Assembly: GCA_902782125.1 (NCBI GenBank)
Contig: CACZMA010000004.1
Location: forward strand, 248,001 to 312,000
DNA from: Oscillospiraceae bacterium
Lineage (GTDB): Bacteria > Bacillota > Clostridia > Saccharofermentanales > Saccharofermentanaceae
Direction: 5' to 3'
DNA: 64,000 bases
The notes under the pieces are model-generated. The model had not been told where the DNA came from. It did no database searches and saw only the letters and a list, made by a program, of their open reading frames with translations. The first letter of the stretch is position 1. The number at the start of each line of letters is the position of its first letter. The position numbers and the translations under genes are program-made. Of the stretch, positions 36,598 through 45,391 are shown piece by piece.

Positions 36598-38211
36598 ATG
36601 AAGAATAAGAGAACTGCAGGTAATATGATCTTCTCGACGATCATTGTAATGGTCGGTCTTCTCTTTACCAAAGGATCCGGATTCCTCCGCGACATCCTTG
36701 TAGGCATCAAGTTCGACCAGAACCTGTACAGAGATGCGTTTACCCTGGCATTTACCATACCTGATCTGTTCTATAACCTTCTTGTAGGCGGCGCTATATT
36801 CTCCACGGTAGCGCCCTACATGTCCGGTGCGATATCGGTAGGAGAGGAGAAGCGCGGCATCAAGACCGTAAGCATCTTTGTATCTGTTATCTCCGTAGTA
36901 ATGGCTATCGCATGCGCTATAGGCACGATATTCTCCAAGCCTATCTATTCGCTGTATGCATTAAGATCCGCCGGCGACGGCGGCATTGACGAGCAGACGC
37001 TGAACCTTGCTGCAAACGCATCGAAATTACTTTTCCCCCAGATATTCTTCATCATGCTCGCCGCTCTGTGTATCGGCATCATGAATTCATACAAGAGATT
37101 TACCGCAACATCTTTTGGTCCTACTATTTATAACATCTGCGTTCTCTTGTCGCTCGTATTCTTCGCCGGAAGTTCTCCGGAGAAGCTGTATATGACAACG
37201 GGCGGAATCCTTGTATCTGCGATAATCTACTTCCTGTTCCAATATTTTATGGGATTCGATAAGCTCAGGCAGTTCAAGTTCAACTTCAGGCCTAATGACA
37301 GGGAGTTCAGGAAGCTGTTCTGGAGGGCGCTTCCGATACTGTTCTCGTCTTCAATCGTCCAGGTCAATGTCGTTATCCTTAACTATTTTGCAGGAAAATT
37401 CGATTCAGGCAGTATCTACGGTTTCCGTAATGCTTCCACCATCTGGCAGATACCTTACGGAGTTTTTACCGTAGCTATCAGTACAGTCATGACACCTGAA
37501 CTTGCAGGTCTATATGAATCCAAGAAGTATAAAGAAGCATCATCGCTCCTGTCCAGAAGCCTTAAGACTTCCATGTACATAATGATCCCGGCATCGCTGT
37601 TCATCTGGCTCGAGAGCCTTGATGTCGTCAAGGCCATATATCAGTGGACATCAAGCTATACCAACACTAACGCAGAGACCGCTTCAGTATTCCTTAAGGG
37701 ATTCGTCACTGCGATCATCACAGCTTCGGTAATACATATCATCAATCACGCTTTCTATGCGATAGGCAAGACCCGCGTGCCCTTCTGGTCAAGCTTTGTA
37801 GGAATGATCATGAATCCCTTTTTCTGCTGGACATTCATCAAGCTCGGAATGGGACCTCTGTCGCTGTCTGCAGCATATTCACTTACGAATTTCCTTCAGA
37901 TGGTATTCCTCATCGTAATCTATTGCAGGAATAAGGAACTTGCACCCACAAAGATGATATCCATGCTCATCAAGAGCGTCGCATGCGCTGTAGTTGCATT
38001 TGTTATTGTGTTTATGCTTGATATCTTACTGCCTGCTCAGGGCGGCAAGATAGTACAGTTAGCTATCATTGCCTGCAAGGGAGCTGCTTGTCTGATCGTT
38101 TACTTCGGAATGGGTCTGGCTCTCAAGATGGATGAAGCATTGTTCTGGATCAATAAGCTCAGCTCAAAGTTTAAGAAACGCGCTCAAAAGAAGGCTGAAG
38201 AGATCGAATAA
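36598..38211 (+). CDS. murJ: Lipid II flippase MurJ (MviN family)
   Basis: Flips lipid II across the membrane for wall synthesis. The 537-residue protein has about 14 hydrophobic segments and the MviN start (GLLFTKGSGFLRDILVGIKFDQNLYRDAF split across TM1) with the conserved Arg near 31. The cytoplasmic tail is Lys-rich. It lies 5 nt after pncC and ends the proC-to-murJ run before the recA promoter. Confidence 0.92.
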   Translation: MKNKRTAGNMIFSTIIVMVGLLFTKGSGFLRDILVGIKFDQNLYRDAFTLAFTIPDLFYNLLVGGAIFSTVAPYMSGAISVGEEKRGIKTVSIFVSVISVVMAIACAIGTIFSKPIYSLYALRSAGDGGIDEQTLNLAANASKLLFPQIFFIMLAALCIGIMNSYKRFTATSFGPTIYNICVLLSLVFFAGSSPEKLYMTTGGILVSAIIYFLFQYFMGFDKLRQFKFNFRPNDREFRKLFWRALPILFSSSIVQVNVVILNYFAGKFDSGSIYGFRNASTIWQIPYGVFTVAISTVMTPELAGLYESKKYKEASSLLSRSLKTSMYIMIPASLFIWLESLDVVKAIYQWTSSYTNTNAETASVFLKGFVTAIITASVIHIINHAFYAIGKTRVPFWSSFVGMIMNPFFCWTFIKLGMGPLSLSAAYSLTNFLQMVFLIVIYCRNKELAPTKMISMLIKSVACAVVAFVIVFMLDILLPAQGGKIVQLAIIACKGAACLIVYFGMGLALKMDEALFWINKLSSKFKKRAQKKAEEIE

Positions 38212-38250
38212 TGGAGCCGGTGTACTTTTAATGGTACTGAAAAGAGCATT

Positions 38251-38274
38251 TGTCGGTTTTTGTCGGTTTTTGTC
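38251..38274 (+). repeat. Tandem 10-bp repeat before recA
   Basis: TGTCGGTTTT is repeated exactly at 38251-38260 and 38261-38270, and a third partial copy TGTC follows. It lies between murJ and the recA -35 box. It may contribute a T-rich end to the murJ transcript; no clear hairpin precedes it. Confidence 0.6.
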
Positions 38275-38286
38275 TGATAATTTCGG

Positions 38287-38315
38287 TTGACAAAGATGTA
38301 TCATATCAATACAAT
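38287..38315 (+). promoter_or_regulatory. recA promoter
   Basis: TTGACA (38287-38292) and TACAAT (38310-38315) are 17 bp apart, near consensus. The predicted start is about 38322, so the LexA box lies just downstream and would block the early transcribed region. Confidence 0.85.
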
Positions 38316-38330
38316 GAATTCATAAATATC

Positions 38331-38344
38331 AGAACAAATGTTCT
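38331..38344. promoter_or_regulatory. LexA (SOS) box of recA
   Basis: AGAACAAATGTTCT is a perfect 14-bp palindrome with the Gram-positive LexA core GAAC-N4-GTTC (38332-38343). It lies about 10-20 bp after the predicted start of transcription. Confidence 0.88.
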
Positions 38345-38365
38345 AACCCGTGTTTGGAGGTAATT

Positions 38366-39496
38366 ATGGCAAAGAGTAAGAATGCCGGTAAGAGTGCTGT
38401 TTCCCAGGTCCAGGATCAGAGTGAACGTAAGAAGGCCCTTGAAGCTGCAATGGCCCAGATCGAGAAGCAGTTCGGTCAGGGCGCGGTAATGAGAATGGGT
38501 GACCGCACTCAGGTAGATATAGATACAGTTCCGACCGGAGCGCTGACACTTGATATCGCTCTCGGTATCGGCGGACTTCCCAGAGGAAGGATCATCGAGA
38601 TCTACGGACCTGAATCTTCAGGTAAGACCACAGTAGCACTTCATTGCGTAGCAGAGGCTCAGAAGATGGGCGGAACATGTGCATTTATCGATGCAGAGCA
38701 TGCTCTGGACGCAGTATATGCAGGCAATATCGGTGTTGATGTTGATAATCTTCTCCTGTCTCAGCCTGATACAGGTGAGCAGGCACTTGAGATCTGCGAG
38801 ACACTCGTAAGATCAGGATGCATCGACGTAGTAGTAATCGACTCCGTTGCTGCTCTCGTTCCAAAGGCAGAGATCGACGGTGAGATGGGTGATTCTCATG
38901 TAGGACTTCAGGCAAGACTCATGAGCCAGGCTCTGAGGAAGCTCGCACCTGTTGTATCCAAGTCAAACTGCATCTGCATCTTCATCAACCAGCTCCGTGA
39001 GAAGGTCGGCGTTATGTTCGGTAACCCTGAGACTACTCCGGGCGGCCGCGCACTTAAGTTCTATGCATCCGTAAGACTTGATGTAAGAAGAGTAGAGACT
39101 TTGAGGAACGGTACTGATGTTATCGGTAACCATACAAGAGTAAGAGTTGTTAAGAATAAAGTAGCTCCGCCGCTTAAGGAGGCAGAGTTCGATATTCTCT
39201 ACGGTCACGGAATCTCTAATGAAGGATGTATCCTTGATCTCGCAGTTACCAACAATATCGTTGATAAGAGCGGATCATGGTTCTCATATAACGGCAGTAA
39301 GATCGCTCAGGGCAGAGACGCTGCAAAGCAGTTCCTCATCGAGCATCCTGATGTTATGACTGAGATTGAGACCAAGGTAAGAGAGTCATATATGCCCGCT
39401 GATGACGAGGGTGACGACGAAGTTCAGACTTCAGCTCCTGTTGCAGAGGCTGCAACAGAAGAAGTTGAAGACGATATCTTAGGTATCGATGTCTGA
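38366..39496 (+). CDS. recA: Recombinase A
   Basis: Strand-exchange ATPase and SOS coprotease. The ATG at 38366 is chosen over the TTG at 38354 because TTTGGAGG is spaced for it, giving 376 residues. Walker [14 protein letters not shown], the [12 protein letters not shown] segment, Walker [13 protein letters not shown], and loop L2 ([22 protein letters not shown]) are intact, and the tail is acidic (DDEGDDEVQ), as usual. It is controlled by the SOS box upstream, and recX overlaps its end by 8 nt. Confidence 0.98.
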   Translation: MAKSKNAGKSAVSQVQDQSERKKALEAAMAQIEKQFGQGAVMRMGDRTQVDIDTVPTGALTLDIALGIGGLPRGRIIEIYGPESSGKTTVALHCVAEAQKMGGTCAFIDAEHALDAVYAGNIGVDVDNLLLSQPDTGEQALEICETLVRSGCIDVVVIDSVAALVPKAEIDGEMGDSHVGLQARLMSQALRKLAPVVSKSNCICIFINQLREKVGVMFGNPETTPGGRALKFYASVRLDVRRVETLRNGTDVIGNHTRVRVVKNKVAPPLKEAEFDILYGHGISNEGCILDLAVTNNIVDKSGSWFSYNGSKIAQGRDAAKQFLIEHPDVMTEIETKVRESYMPADDEGDDEVQTSAPVAEAATEEVEDDILGIDV

Positions 39497-39941
39497 TAAT
39501 TCTGTATCTTCTGCAGTTTCCTGCGCGATAAACCACATTGGCACCGGGATATACTCATCCGGTAAGATCGTTTCCTACTTACTGACCAAGGGCTTTCCGG
39601 ATGATATATCTTATGCCGCTGTGGCTGAACTCGTAGACAGAGGTTACATTGATGACAGAAGGGCTGCCCGTAAAGTCCTTATCGCAAGGGAAGGCAAGAA
39701 GCAGGAGAGCAGGAATTATATACTGAACCGGCTCCTGCAGGCCGGGATCAAAGAATCTATAGCTGAAGAGATAGCATCATCACTCGATGATGATGTCACT
39801 ACCTGTAAGCGTCTGTTCGATGCCAGCTTCAACTCTGCAGATACTGATAAGGATGAGTTTCTTAAGCTAGCCAAGCTTCGCGGATACTCCATGGAGACCT
39901 CGCTCAAAGCACATTCTCTGTGGTTGTCCGATCACAATTGA
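39489..39941 (+). CDS. recX: Regulatory protein RecX
   Basis: Small three-helix-repeat protein that modulates RecA filaments. The 150-residue product has the family's helical repeats, with [24 protein letters not shown] near 47-70 and [18 protein letters not shown]. Its ATG lies inside the last codons of recA, so the two are translated together and share SOS control. A long hairpin follows. Confidence 0.9.
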   Translation: MSDNSVSSAVSCAINHIGTGIYSSGKIVSYLLTKGFPDDISYAAVAELVDRGYIDDRRAARKVLIAREGKKQESRNYILNRLLQAGIKESIAEEIASSLDDDVTTCKRLFDASFNSADTDKDEFLKLAKLRGYSMETSLKAHSLWLSDHN

Positions 39942-39959
39942 TACTTCATTTTCCGTTGG

Positions 39960-40000
39960 ATATAGCAATGCCGGTACGTTCTGTGCCGGTATTGCTATAT
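39960..40000 (+). terminator. Long hairpin after recX, probable terminator
   Basis: Arms 39960-39977 and 39983-40000 pair over 18 bp with two G-U pairs and a 5-nt loop (core CCGGTAC/GTGCCGG). No T-run follows, so it may act as a processing or stability element instead. Confidence 0.55.
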
Positions 40001-40068
40001 TGGAATTCCAAGCCGCATTATGTTACTCTTCTTATGCAGCTTAGCTGCTTAGATTGGCGGATATTAAT

Positions 40069-40848
40069 TTGAAGATCTGTTTTATTGGCGATATCGTCGG
40101 AAATGCGGGCAGAAGAGCGATCAGAACGCTGCTGCCTGATATCTTAAGGAACAATTCCATAGACTGCTGCATAATCAATGCAGAGAACAGCGCTCACGGT
40201 CTTGGAGTAACATCTAAGATAGTAAAAGAACTGGAGTCACTGGGAGTTGATGCCGTTACTCTCGGCAATCATACATTCTCTAACAGTAATTTTATGTCTG
40301 AGATAGGTGATCTTAAGTGCGTTGTGCGCCCGGCTAATATCACACCTGCATGGCGCGGTCAGGATTATGTCATTATCGAGAAAGGCAATGAGAAGCTCGG
40401 TGTTATCAATCTTCTCGGGCAGATAGAGATGATGCCCGTACCTGACAGTCCTTTTACCAAGGCTGATGAGCTGATAAGCTTGCTGAAGGACAATAGCTGC
40501 ACCTCGATCTTTGTGGATTTCCATGCTGAAGCCACATCAGAGAAGCAGCTCATGGGATATTACCTTGACGGTAAAGTCACCTGTGTTGCCGGAACGCATA
40601 CACATATCCAGACTGCAGATGAGAGGATACTGGCAGGAGGAACAGGATATATTACTGATGCCGGAATGACCGGGGCTGTTGATTCAGTCCTTGGTATGAA
40701 GATAGATTGCTCTTATACAAGGATAGTCAAAAAGCTTCCTTGCAGATATGAACCCGCAGACGGACCTGCCGTTATTTGTGGTATTATCTTTGAGACGAAT
40801 AATACAGGGAGATGCCTTAACATTAAGCGTTTTTGTGAATATGAGTGA
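40069..40848 (+). CDS. ymdB: YmdB-type metallophosphoesterase
   Basis: Calcineurin-like phosphoesterase; the Bacillus member affects cyclic nucleotides and RNase Y. The 259-residue product is read from TTG at 40069, giving the typical MKICFIGDIVGNAGRRA start with GGCGG 8 nt upstream; a TTG five codons earlier lacks such a site. Metal motifs: FIGDIVG (Asp), NAENSAHG (Asn), LGNHTFSN (Asn-His), DFHAEATSEK and GTHTHIQTADERIL. In Bacillus rny (RNase Y) sits between recA and ymdB; here recX and a hairpin take that place. Confidence 0.9.
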   Translation: MKICFIGDIVGNAGRRAIRTLLPDILRNNSIDCCIINAENSAHGLGVTSKIVKELESLGVDAVTLGNHTFSNSNFMSEIGDLKCVVRPANITPAWRGQDYVIIEKGNEKLGVINLLGQIEMMPVPDSPFTKADELISLLKDNSCTSIFVDFHAEATSEKQLMGYYLDGKVTCVAGTHTHIQTADERILAGGTGYITDAGMTGAVDSVLGMKIDCSYTRIVKKLPCRYEPADGPAVICGIIFETNNTGRCLNIKRFCEYE

Positions 40849-41386
40849 TAAAAAGTCTGATACATTGGCATTAAAGTCTTTCTTTGCTTTCCTTACGATA
40901 TTTCTGATCATAGCTGACCAATTCATTAAGAGAGCCGTTACTTTCAATATGGATCTGTATCAGCAGATCAATGTGATCCCGGGGTTCTTCTCGATATTCT
41001 ATTGTGTGAATACGGGCAGTGCCTTCAGTTTCCTGGCTGATAAAGCCTGGGGTATCTATGTGCTGTCAGGTGTGTCGGTTCTTATCGGTACAGTTATTTT
41101 CCTGCTGATGTTTGTTGCAGTACATTACAGACTTAAGGCTATGTCTGTAGCTCTTTGCCTTATAGCAGGAGGGGCATACGGTAATCTCATAGACAGATTC
41201 TCTCTGAAGTATGTTATCGACTACCTCAGATTCGATTTTGGAACATATACGTTCCCGATATTCAATTTTGCGGATATCTGCGCCGTTGTTGGTACGATCA
41301 TTTTTGTCCTTATAATCCTTTTCGGCAAGAACGAGTTCGATGAATTCTGGAATGCGGTAAGAAAGGTATTCAAAAAAGATGCCTGA
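40841..41386 (+). CDS. lspA: Signal peptidase II (prolipoprotein)
   Basis: Cleaves lipoprotein signal peptides in the membrane. The ATG at 40841 (181 residues) is preferred to longer in-frame starts since it gives the normal length and overlaps the ymdB stop by 8 nt. Four hydrophobic spans are visible; catalytic aspartates lie in GGAYGNLIDRF and FNFADICAVVG. VNTGSAFSF matches the conserved NxG-AF block. rluD overlaps the end by 8 nt, the common lspA-rluD pair. Confidence 0.93.
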   Translation: MSDKKSDTLALKSFFAFLTIFLIIADQFIKRAVTFNMDLYQQINVIPGFFSIFYCVNTGSAFSFLADKAWGIYVLSGVSVLIGTVIFLLMFVAVHYRLKAMSVALCLIAGGAYGNLIDRFSLKYVIDYLRFDFGTYTFPIFNFADICAVVGTIIFVLIILFGKNEFDEFWNAVRKVFKKDA

Positions 41387-42290
41387 ACTGATACTTACAT
41401 GCGGCAACGAAGGGGAGAGACTGGATGTATTCATCTCATCCAACTGCGATGAGTATTCCAGGTCTTTCTTCAATCAGCTCATAAAAGACGGTAAGGTCGA
41501 GGTCAACGGCGTTACTGCCAAGAAATCCGGCCTGAAGCTTGAAGAAGGAGACGTCATCAGAGCTGATATCCCCGAACCTGTATCAACCGAGAATGTTGCT
41601 CAGGATATTCCGCTCGATATCGTATATGAGGATTCTGACCTGATCATAATCAATAAACCCCAGGGACTGGTCGTTCATCCGGCTGCAGGTCATCACGACG
41701 GAACGCTGGTAAATGCACTTTTGTCGCACTGTGGTGATGAATTGTCTGACATCAACGGTGTCATAAGACCCGGCATTGTACACAGGATAGATAAAGATAC
41801 TTCCGGCCTTATGATTGCCTGCAAGAATAACGATACTCATATCAAACTTGCAGACATGCTCTCTAGGCATGAGATTGTCCGTGAATACAGAGCTGTCGTT
41901 TATGGCGTGGTATCTCCTGACAGAGGCACGGTCAATGCCCCTATCGGCAGGTCTGATAAGGACAGAAGGAAGATGGCTGTAGTTGCAGGAGGCAAGCCCT
42001 CCGTGACTCATTTCGAGGTGATACAGAGGTATGCTGAGGCAACGGATCTCAGGCTTAAACTCGAGACGGGAAGGACGCATCAGATCAGAGTTCATATGTC
42101 TTATATCGGTCATCCTGTCTGCGGAGACCCCGTATATGCCGGCAAGCGCAAGAAATATGGTCTGGAAGGACAGGCGCTTCACAGCTGCTCGATTACTTTT
42201 ATACATCCGAGAACGGGCGAGGAGATGCATTTCGAGGCGGATGTTCCCGATTACTATAAGGCTCTGCTTGATAACCTTCACAAGATTTAA
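41379..42290 (+). CDS. rluD: Ribosomal large subunit pseudouridine synthase RluD-type
   Basis: Isomerises uridines in 23S rRNA. A 303-residue protein with an N-terminal S4 RNA-binding domain (RLDVFISSNCDEYSRSFFNQLIKDGKVEVNG) and the catalytic RHRIDKDTSG equivalent VHRIDKDTSGLM near 131-142, whose Asp is the nucleophile. GRTHQIRVHMSYIGHPVCGDPVY in the C-terminal half confirms the RsuA/RluA fold. Which uridines are targets cannot be read from sequence. Confidence 0.94.
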   Translation: MPELILTCGNEGERLDVFISSNCDEYSRSFFNQLIKDGKVEVNGVTAKKSGLKLEEGDVIRADIPEPVSTENVAQDIPLDIVYEDSDLIIINKPQGLVVHPAAGHHDGTLVNALLSHCGDELSDINGVIRPGIVHRIDKDTSGLMIACKNNDTHIKLADMLSRHEIVREYRAVVYGVVSPDRGTVNAPIGRSDKDRRKMAVVAGGKPSVTHFEVIQRYAEATDLRLKLETGRTHQIRVHMSYIGHPVCGDPVYAGKRKKYGLEGQALHSCSITFIHPRTGEEMHFEADVPDYYKALLDNLHKI

Positions 42291-42292
42291 AG

Positions 42293-42321
42293 TTGACGAT
42301 TCGGCCCAAGTATCTGATAAT
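42293..42321 (+). promoter_or_regulatory. Promoter of the phoH-pgpH-ybeY/era-recO operon
   Basis: TTGACG (42293-42298) and GATAAT (42316-42321) are 17 bp apart. The predicted start is near 42328, leaving a leader of about 20 nt with AGAGGGGC as ribosome binding site. Confidence 0.7.
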
Positions 42322-42348
42322 TTTATTATTATTATAAGAGGGGCTTGA

Positions 42349-43308
42349 ATGAGCGAGAGAATCGATAATCTTAATACTGCAGATCTTGCAGTTGTAAATT
42401 ACTTTGACAGGATATCCCGTAAGCTTGACGTTACGTTGGAAGTTGACGGCAGCAGTATCGTTATCGACGGTGATGACGGCCTTAAGAGGCTCAGAGCCCG
42501 CGAGTGCATCGAAGCGCTGGTAATGTTCGCACAGAAGGAAGATATAGATGCCCGCTTCGTAGATTATGTTATCTACCTCGCTTCCTGCGGTAAGATCGAA
42601 GAATTCATAAGCATGGGTGATGAGGTCTTCTATATGACTCCCACCGGCCGTCCTGTTAAGGCTAAGACATTAGGACAGCAGTTCTATATAGATGCTCTCA
42701 GAAGATCAGAACTTGTAATCTGCTCCGGTCCTGCAGGCACGGGTAAGACATTCCTCGGTGTTGCCATGGCAGTCAAGGCATTCAGGAACAGGGAAGTATC
42801 CAGGATAATCCTTACGAGACCTGCAATAGAAGCAGGCGAGAGGCTGGGCTTCCTTCCCGGCGACATCGAAGAGAAGGTAAATCCTTACATGAGACCCATT
42901 TATGACGCGCTTGAAGTGCTTTTGGGGCAGGAACTCTTTGACAGATACTATGAGAAGGGCTTGATAGAGGTATCTCCGCTGGCATTCATGCGAGGAAGGA
43001 ACCTTGACGATTGCTTCGTCCTTCTCGATGAAGCTCAGAATACCACTTCAGAACAGATGAAGATGTTCCTTACGAGGCTCGGACTTAACTGTAAGGCCTG
43101 TGTCTGCGGCGATTATACCCAGATAGACCTTCCCAGAGGCGTTAAGAGCGGTCTTGCTGACTGCGTCTCCGTTCTCGAAGATGTTGAAGGCATAAGCATA
43201 GTTAATCTGTCAGATACCGATATCGTTCGTAACAGCCTCGTTCAGAGGATAGTTAATGCATATAACAAGCGGGATAAGGATACAGGAGGTGAGAACGGAC
43301 ATGAATAA
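42349..43308 (+). CDS. phoH: PhoH family ATPase
   Basis: A 319-residue P-loop protein with Walker A GPAGTGKTFLG near 129-139, Walker B CFVLLDEAQNTT near 222-233 and the PhoH hallmark RPAIEAGERLGFLPG between them. The family is linked to RNA metabolism and often sits next to ybeY. Here it heads the operon, overlapping pgpH by 8 nt and followed two genes on by the ybeY-era fusion, as in the Bacillus phoL order. Confidence 0.93.
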   Translation: MSERIDNLNTADLAVVNYFDRISRKLDVTLEVDGSSIVIDGDDGLKRLRARECIEALVMFAQKEDIDARFVDYVIYLASCGKIEEFISMGDEVFYMTPTGRPVKAKTLGQQFYIDALRRSELVICSGPAGTGKTFLGVAMAVKAFRNREVSRIILTRPAIEAGERLGFLPGDIEEKVNPYMRPIYDALEVLLGQELFDRYYEKGLIEVSPLAFMRGRNLDDCFVLLDEAQNTTSEQMKMFLTRLGLNCKACVCGDYTQIDLPRGVKSGLADCVSVLEDVEGISIVNLSDTDIVRNSLVQRIVNAYNKRDKDTGGENGHE

Positions 43309-45391
43309 TGCTGCTCAGAAAGGTTCGTCAGTACTCAAGATCCTTACACTTGCACTGGCTGCGATCATTGTAATCCTTATCGTTTTCTATGGTTCTCTTC
43401 CGGAGAGCTATGATTACCGTCCCGGCTCTGTTGCCAGTACAGATATTTATGCGCCCAGGAATTTCATTGATTCTTATGAGACTGAGCAGCAGGCTATTAT
43501 TGCCAGAAATTCAGTTACAGCAATATTCATACGTTCTGAAGAGCTCTCCGAGCAGAATGTTGACAGGGTAGTGGCATTCTTTGATCTTGCCCAGCAGGAG
43601 AGATCGCTTCTTGTAGTTACTTCGCCCGGTTCTCCGGCTCCGATCACTGCTGAAGCTGCCGCAGATCAGCTCTCGGTCAACCTGTCCCAGACATTCGGAG
43701 CATCCGTATCAGCAGAAGACCTTCTGGTATTCATGACAATGTCTGATTCTTCTTTCAGCTATGTTAGAGATAAGGCAATTTCAATAGCCGAACTCATTAT
43801 GGTAGATGATATCAACGAATCCGCTCTGGAGTCTGCCATCGATCTTCAGATAGACAGCTTCAAGGAGACAAATCCTTCTTATTCAACATATGCTGATTCT
43901 CTTCAGATCGTATTCAAGCAGATACTCCAGCCTAATTCGGTCTTTGATGAGAAAGCCACAAACGATCAGGCTGAGAATGCTTATCTTGCCGTTATCAGCG
44001 AACCTATAACAGTTGAGAAGGGATCAAGGATCGTAAGCTCAGGCGACGTTATTACCGAGCATCAGTATCAGAATCTAATCGATCTCGAATTGATCCGTGA
44101 CAGTGCTTTCAATTTTGTTTTCCTTCTGAGAGATATCTGTTATGTTGCTGTCATTGCCCTTTGTGCATTTGTATACTTCCGTGTAATGCATAAGAATGAC
44201 TATTTTGGTCAGAGGATCTTCTATATGATGGTCCTCACATTCCTTATTCCTCTGGGAATATCGCTTTACGCTTCGAGCTTCGGCTTCAACTTCTGTGCAG
44301 TACTGTTCTTTACGGCTATCTGTGCTTCTTATCTCGGAACATTCGACAGCATCGTATTCTCGATCGTCAATCTGCTGTTCAGCTGGCCTGTTTTCTCCTT
44401 TGACATCGATCTGCTGTTCATCAACATGGTAGGTATTATAGTGTGTGCATCGATCGCAGGCAGGAAAGACAAGGTGTCTTCTTCGGCTACGATCATTCTG
44501 TTCCCGTCGTTGGGATGCCTCCTTGCAGCTCTGGCTTTCGGCTTCCTTAACGGCTATACACAGGATCAGTACATATCAGCCGTATCTTTTGCACTCGTAA
44601 GCAGTACCGCTGCTCTTATTGCTTCAATAGGTGTGACTCCTATCTACGAGCTCATCACAAATAATGCTTCGCCTATCAAGCTCATAGCTCTGAGCCAGCC
44701 GGGACAGCATCTGCTCAAACGTCTCTTTCTTGAAGCATCCGGTACTTATCAGCATTCACTCATGGTATCTAACCTTGCGGATGCTGCTGCAGAAGCTGTA
44801 GGTGCAGATTCTCTGCTCTGTAAGGTTGCAGCGTATTATCACGATATCGGTAAGCTCGAGAACCCTCAATACTTCACCGAGAATCAGCACGGAGGAGTCA
44901 ATCCGCACGACAATCTGCCTATCATGGAGAGCGTCGCGATAATCACAGCTCATCCCGAGAATGGCGTTAAGATTGCCAAGAAGGAACATCTCCCGCAGGC
45001 TATCATCAACATAATCGATGAGCATCACGGTACCACATACCCCGGATATTTCTATTTCAAGGCTTGTGAGGAAGCTAAGGCAAAGGGGCTTGAACAACCT
45101 GACGTTAATAACTTCAGATACAAAGGCCACATACCTTCAAGCCGTGAATCTGCGATCATAATGATGGCTGATACCTGTGAGGCAGCCGTTCGTTCAACAA
45201 AGCAGAATGATCCTGCCGGAGTTGAGACTCTGATCAGAAAGCTTATAAGAGATAAGATCGAACAGGACCAGCTTATCAATTCTGGTCTGTCCTTTGATGA
45301 TATCGAGAAGATCATAATCGCCTTCAAACAGGTTTATTCAGGAGTTTTCCACGAAAGGATAAAGTATCCGGATGAGAATAAGAACAGTTGA
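43301..45391 (+). CDS. pgpH: 7TM-HD cyclic-di-AMP phosphodiesterase-type protein
   Basis: Family member of PgpH, which senses and cleaves c-di-AMP at the membrane. The ATG at 43301 follows GGAGGTGAG and overlaps phoH; longer in-frame starts are unlikely. About 696 residues: an N-terminal span (about 15-33), a large extracytoplasmic 7TMR-HDED domain (to about 280), seven hydrophobic segments (about 285-470), and a cytoplasmic HD domain with AAYYHDIGKLENP, TAHPENGVKIA and DEHHGTTYPGYFY. Length and layout fit PgpH. Confidence 0.92.
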   Translation: MNNAAQKGSSVLKILTLALAAIIVILIVFYGSLPESYDYRPGSVASTDIYAPRNFIDSYETEQQAIIARNSVTAIFIRSEELSEQNVDRVVAFFDLAQQERSLLVVTSPGSPAPITAEAAADQLSVNLSQTFGASVSAEDLLVFMTMSDSSFSYVRDKAISIAELIMVDDINESALESAIDLQIDSFKETNPSYSTYADSLQIVFKQILQPNSVFDEKATNDQAENAYLAVISEPITVEKGSRIVSSGDVITEHQYQNLIDLELIRDSAFNFVFLLRDICYVAVIALCAFVYFRVMHKNDYFGQRIFYMMVLTFLIPLGISLYASSFGFNFCAVLFFTAICASYLGTFDSIVFSIVNLLFSWPVFSFDIDLLFINMVGIIVCASIAGRKDKVSSSATIILFPSLGCLLAALAFGFLNGYTQDQYISAVSFALVSSTAALIASIGVTPIYELITNNASPIKLIALSQPGQHLLKRLFLEASGTYQHSLMVSNLADAAAEAVGADSLLCKVAAYYHDIGKLENPQYFTENQHGGVNPHDNLPIMESVAIITAHPENGVKIAKKEHLPQAIINIIDEHHGTTYPGYFYFKACEEAKAKGLEQPDVNNFRYKGHIPSSRESAIIMMADTCEAAVRSTKQNDPAGVETLIRKLIRDKIEQDQLINSGLSFDDIEKIIIAFKQVYSGVFHERIKYPDENKNS

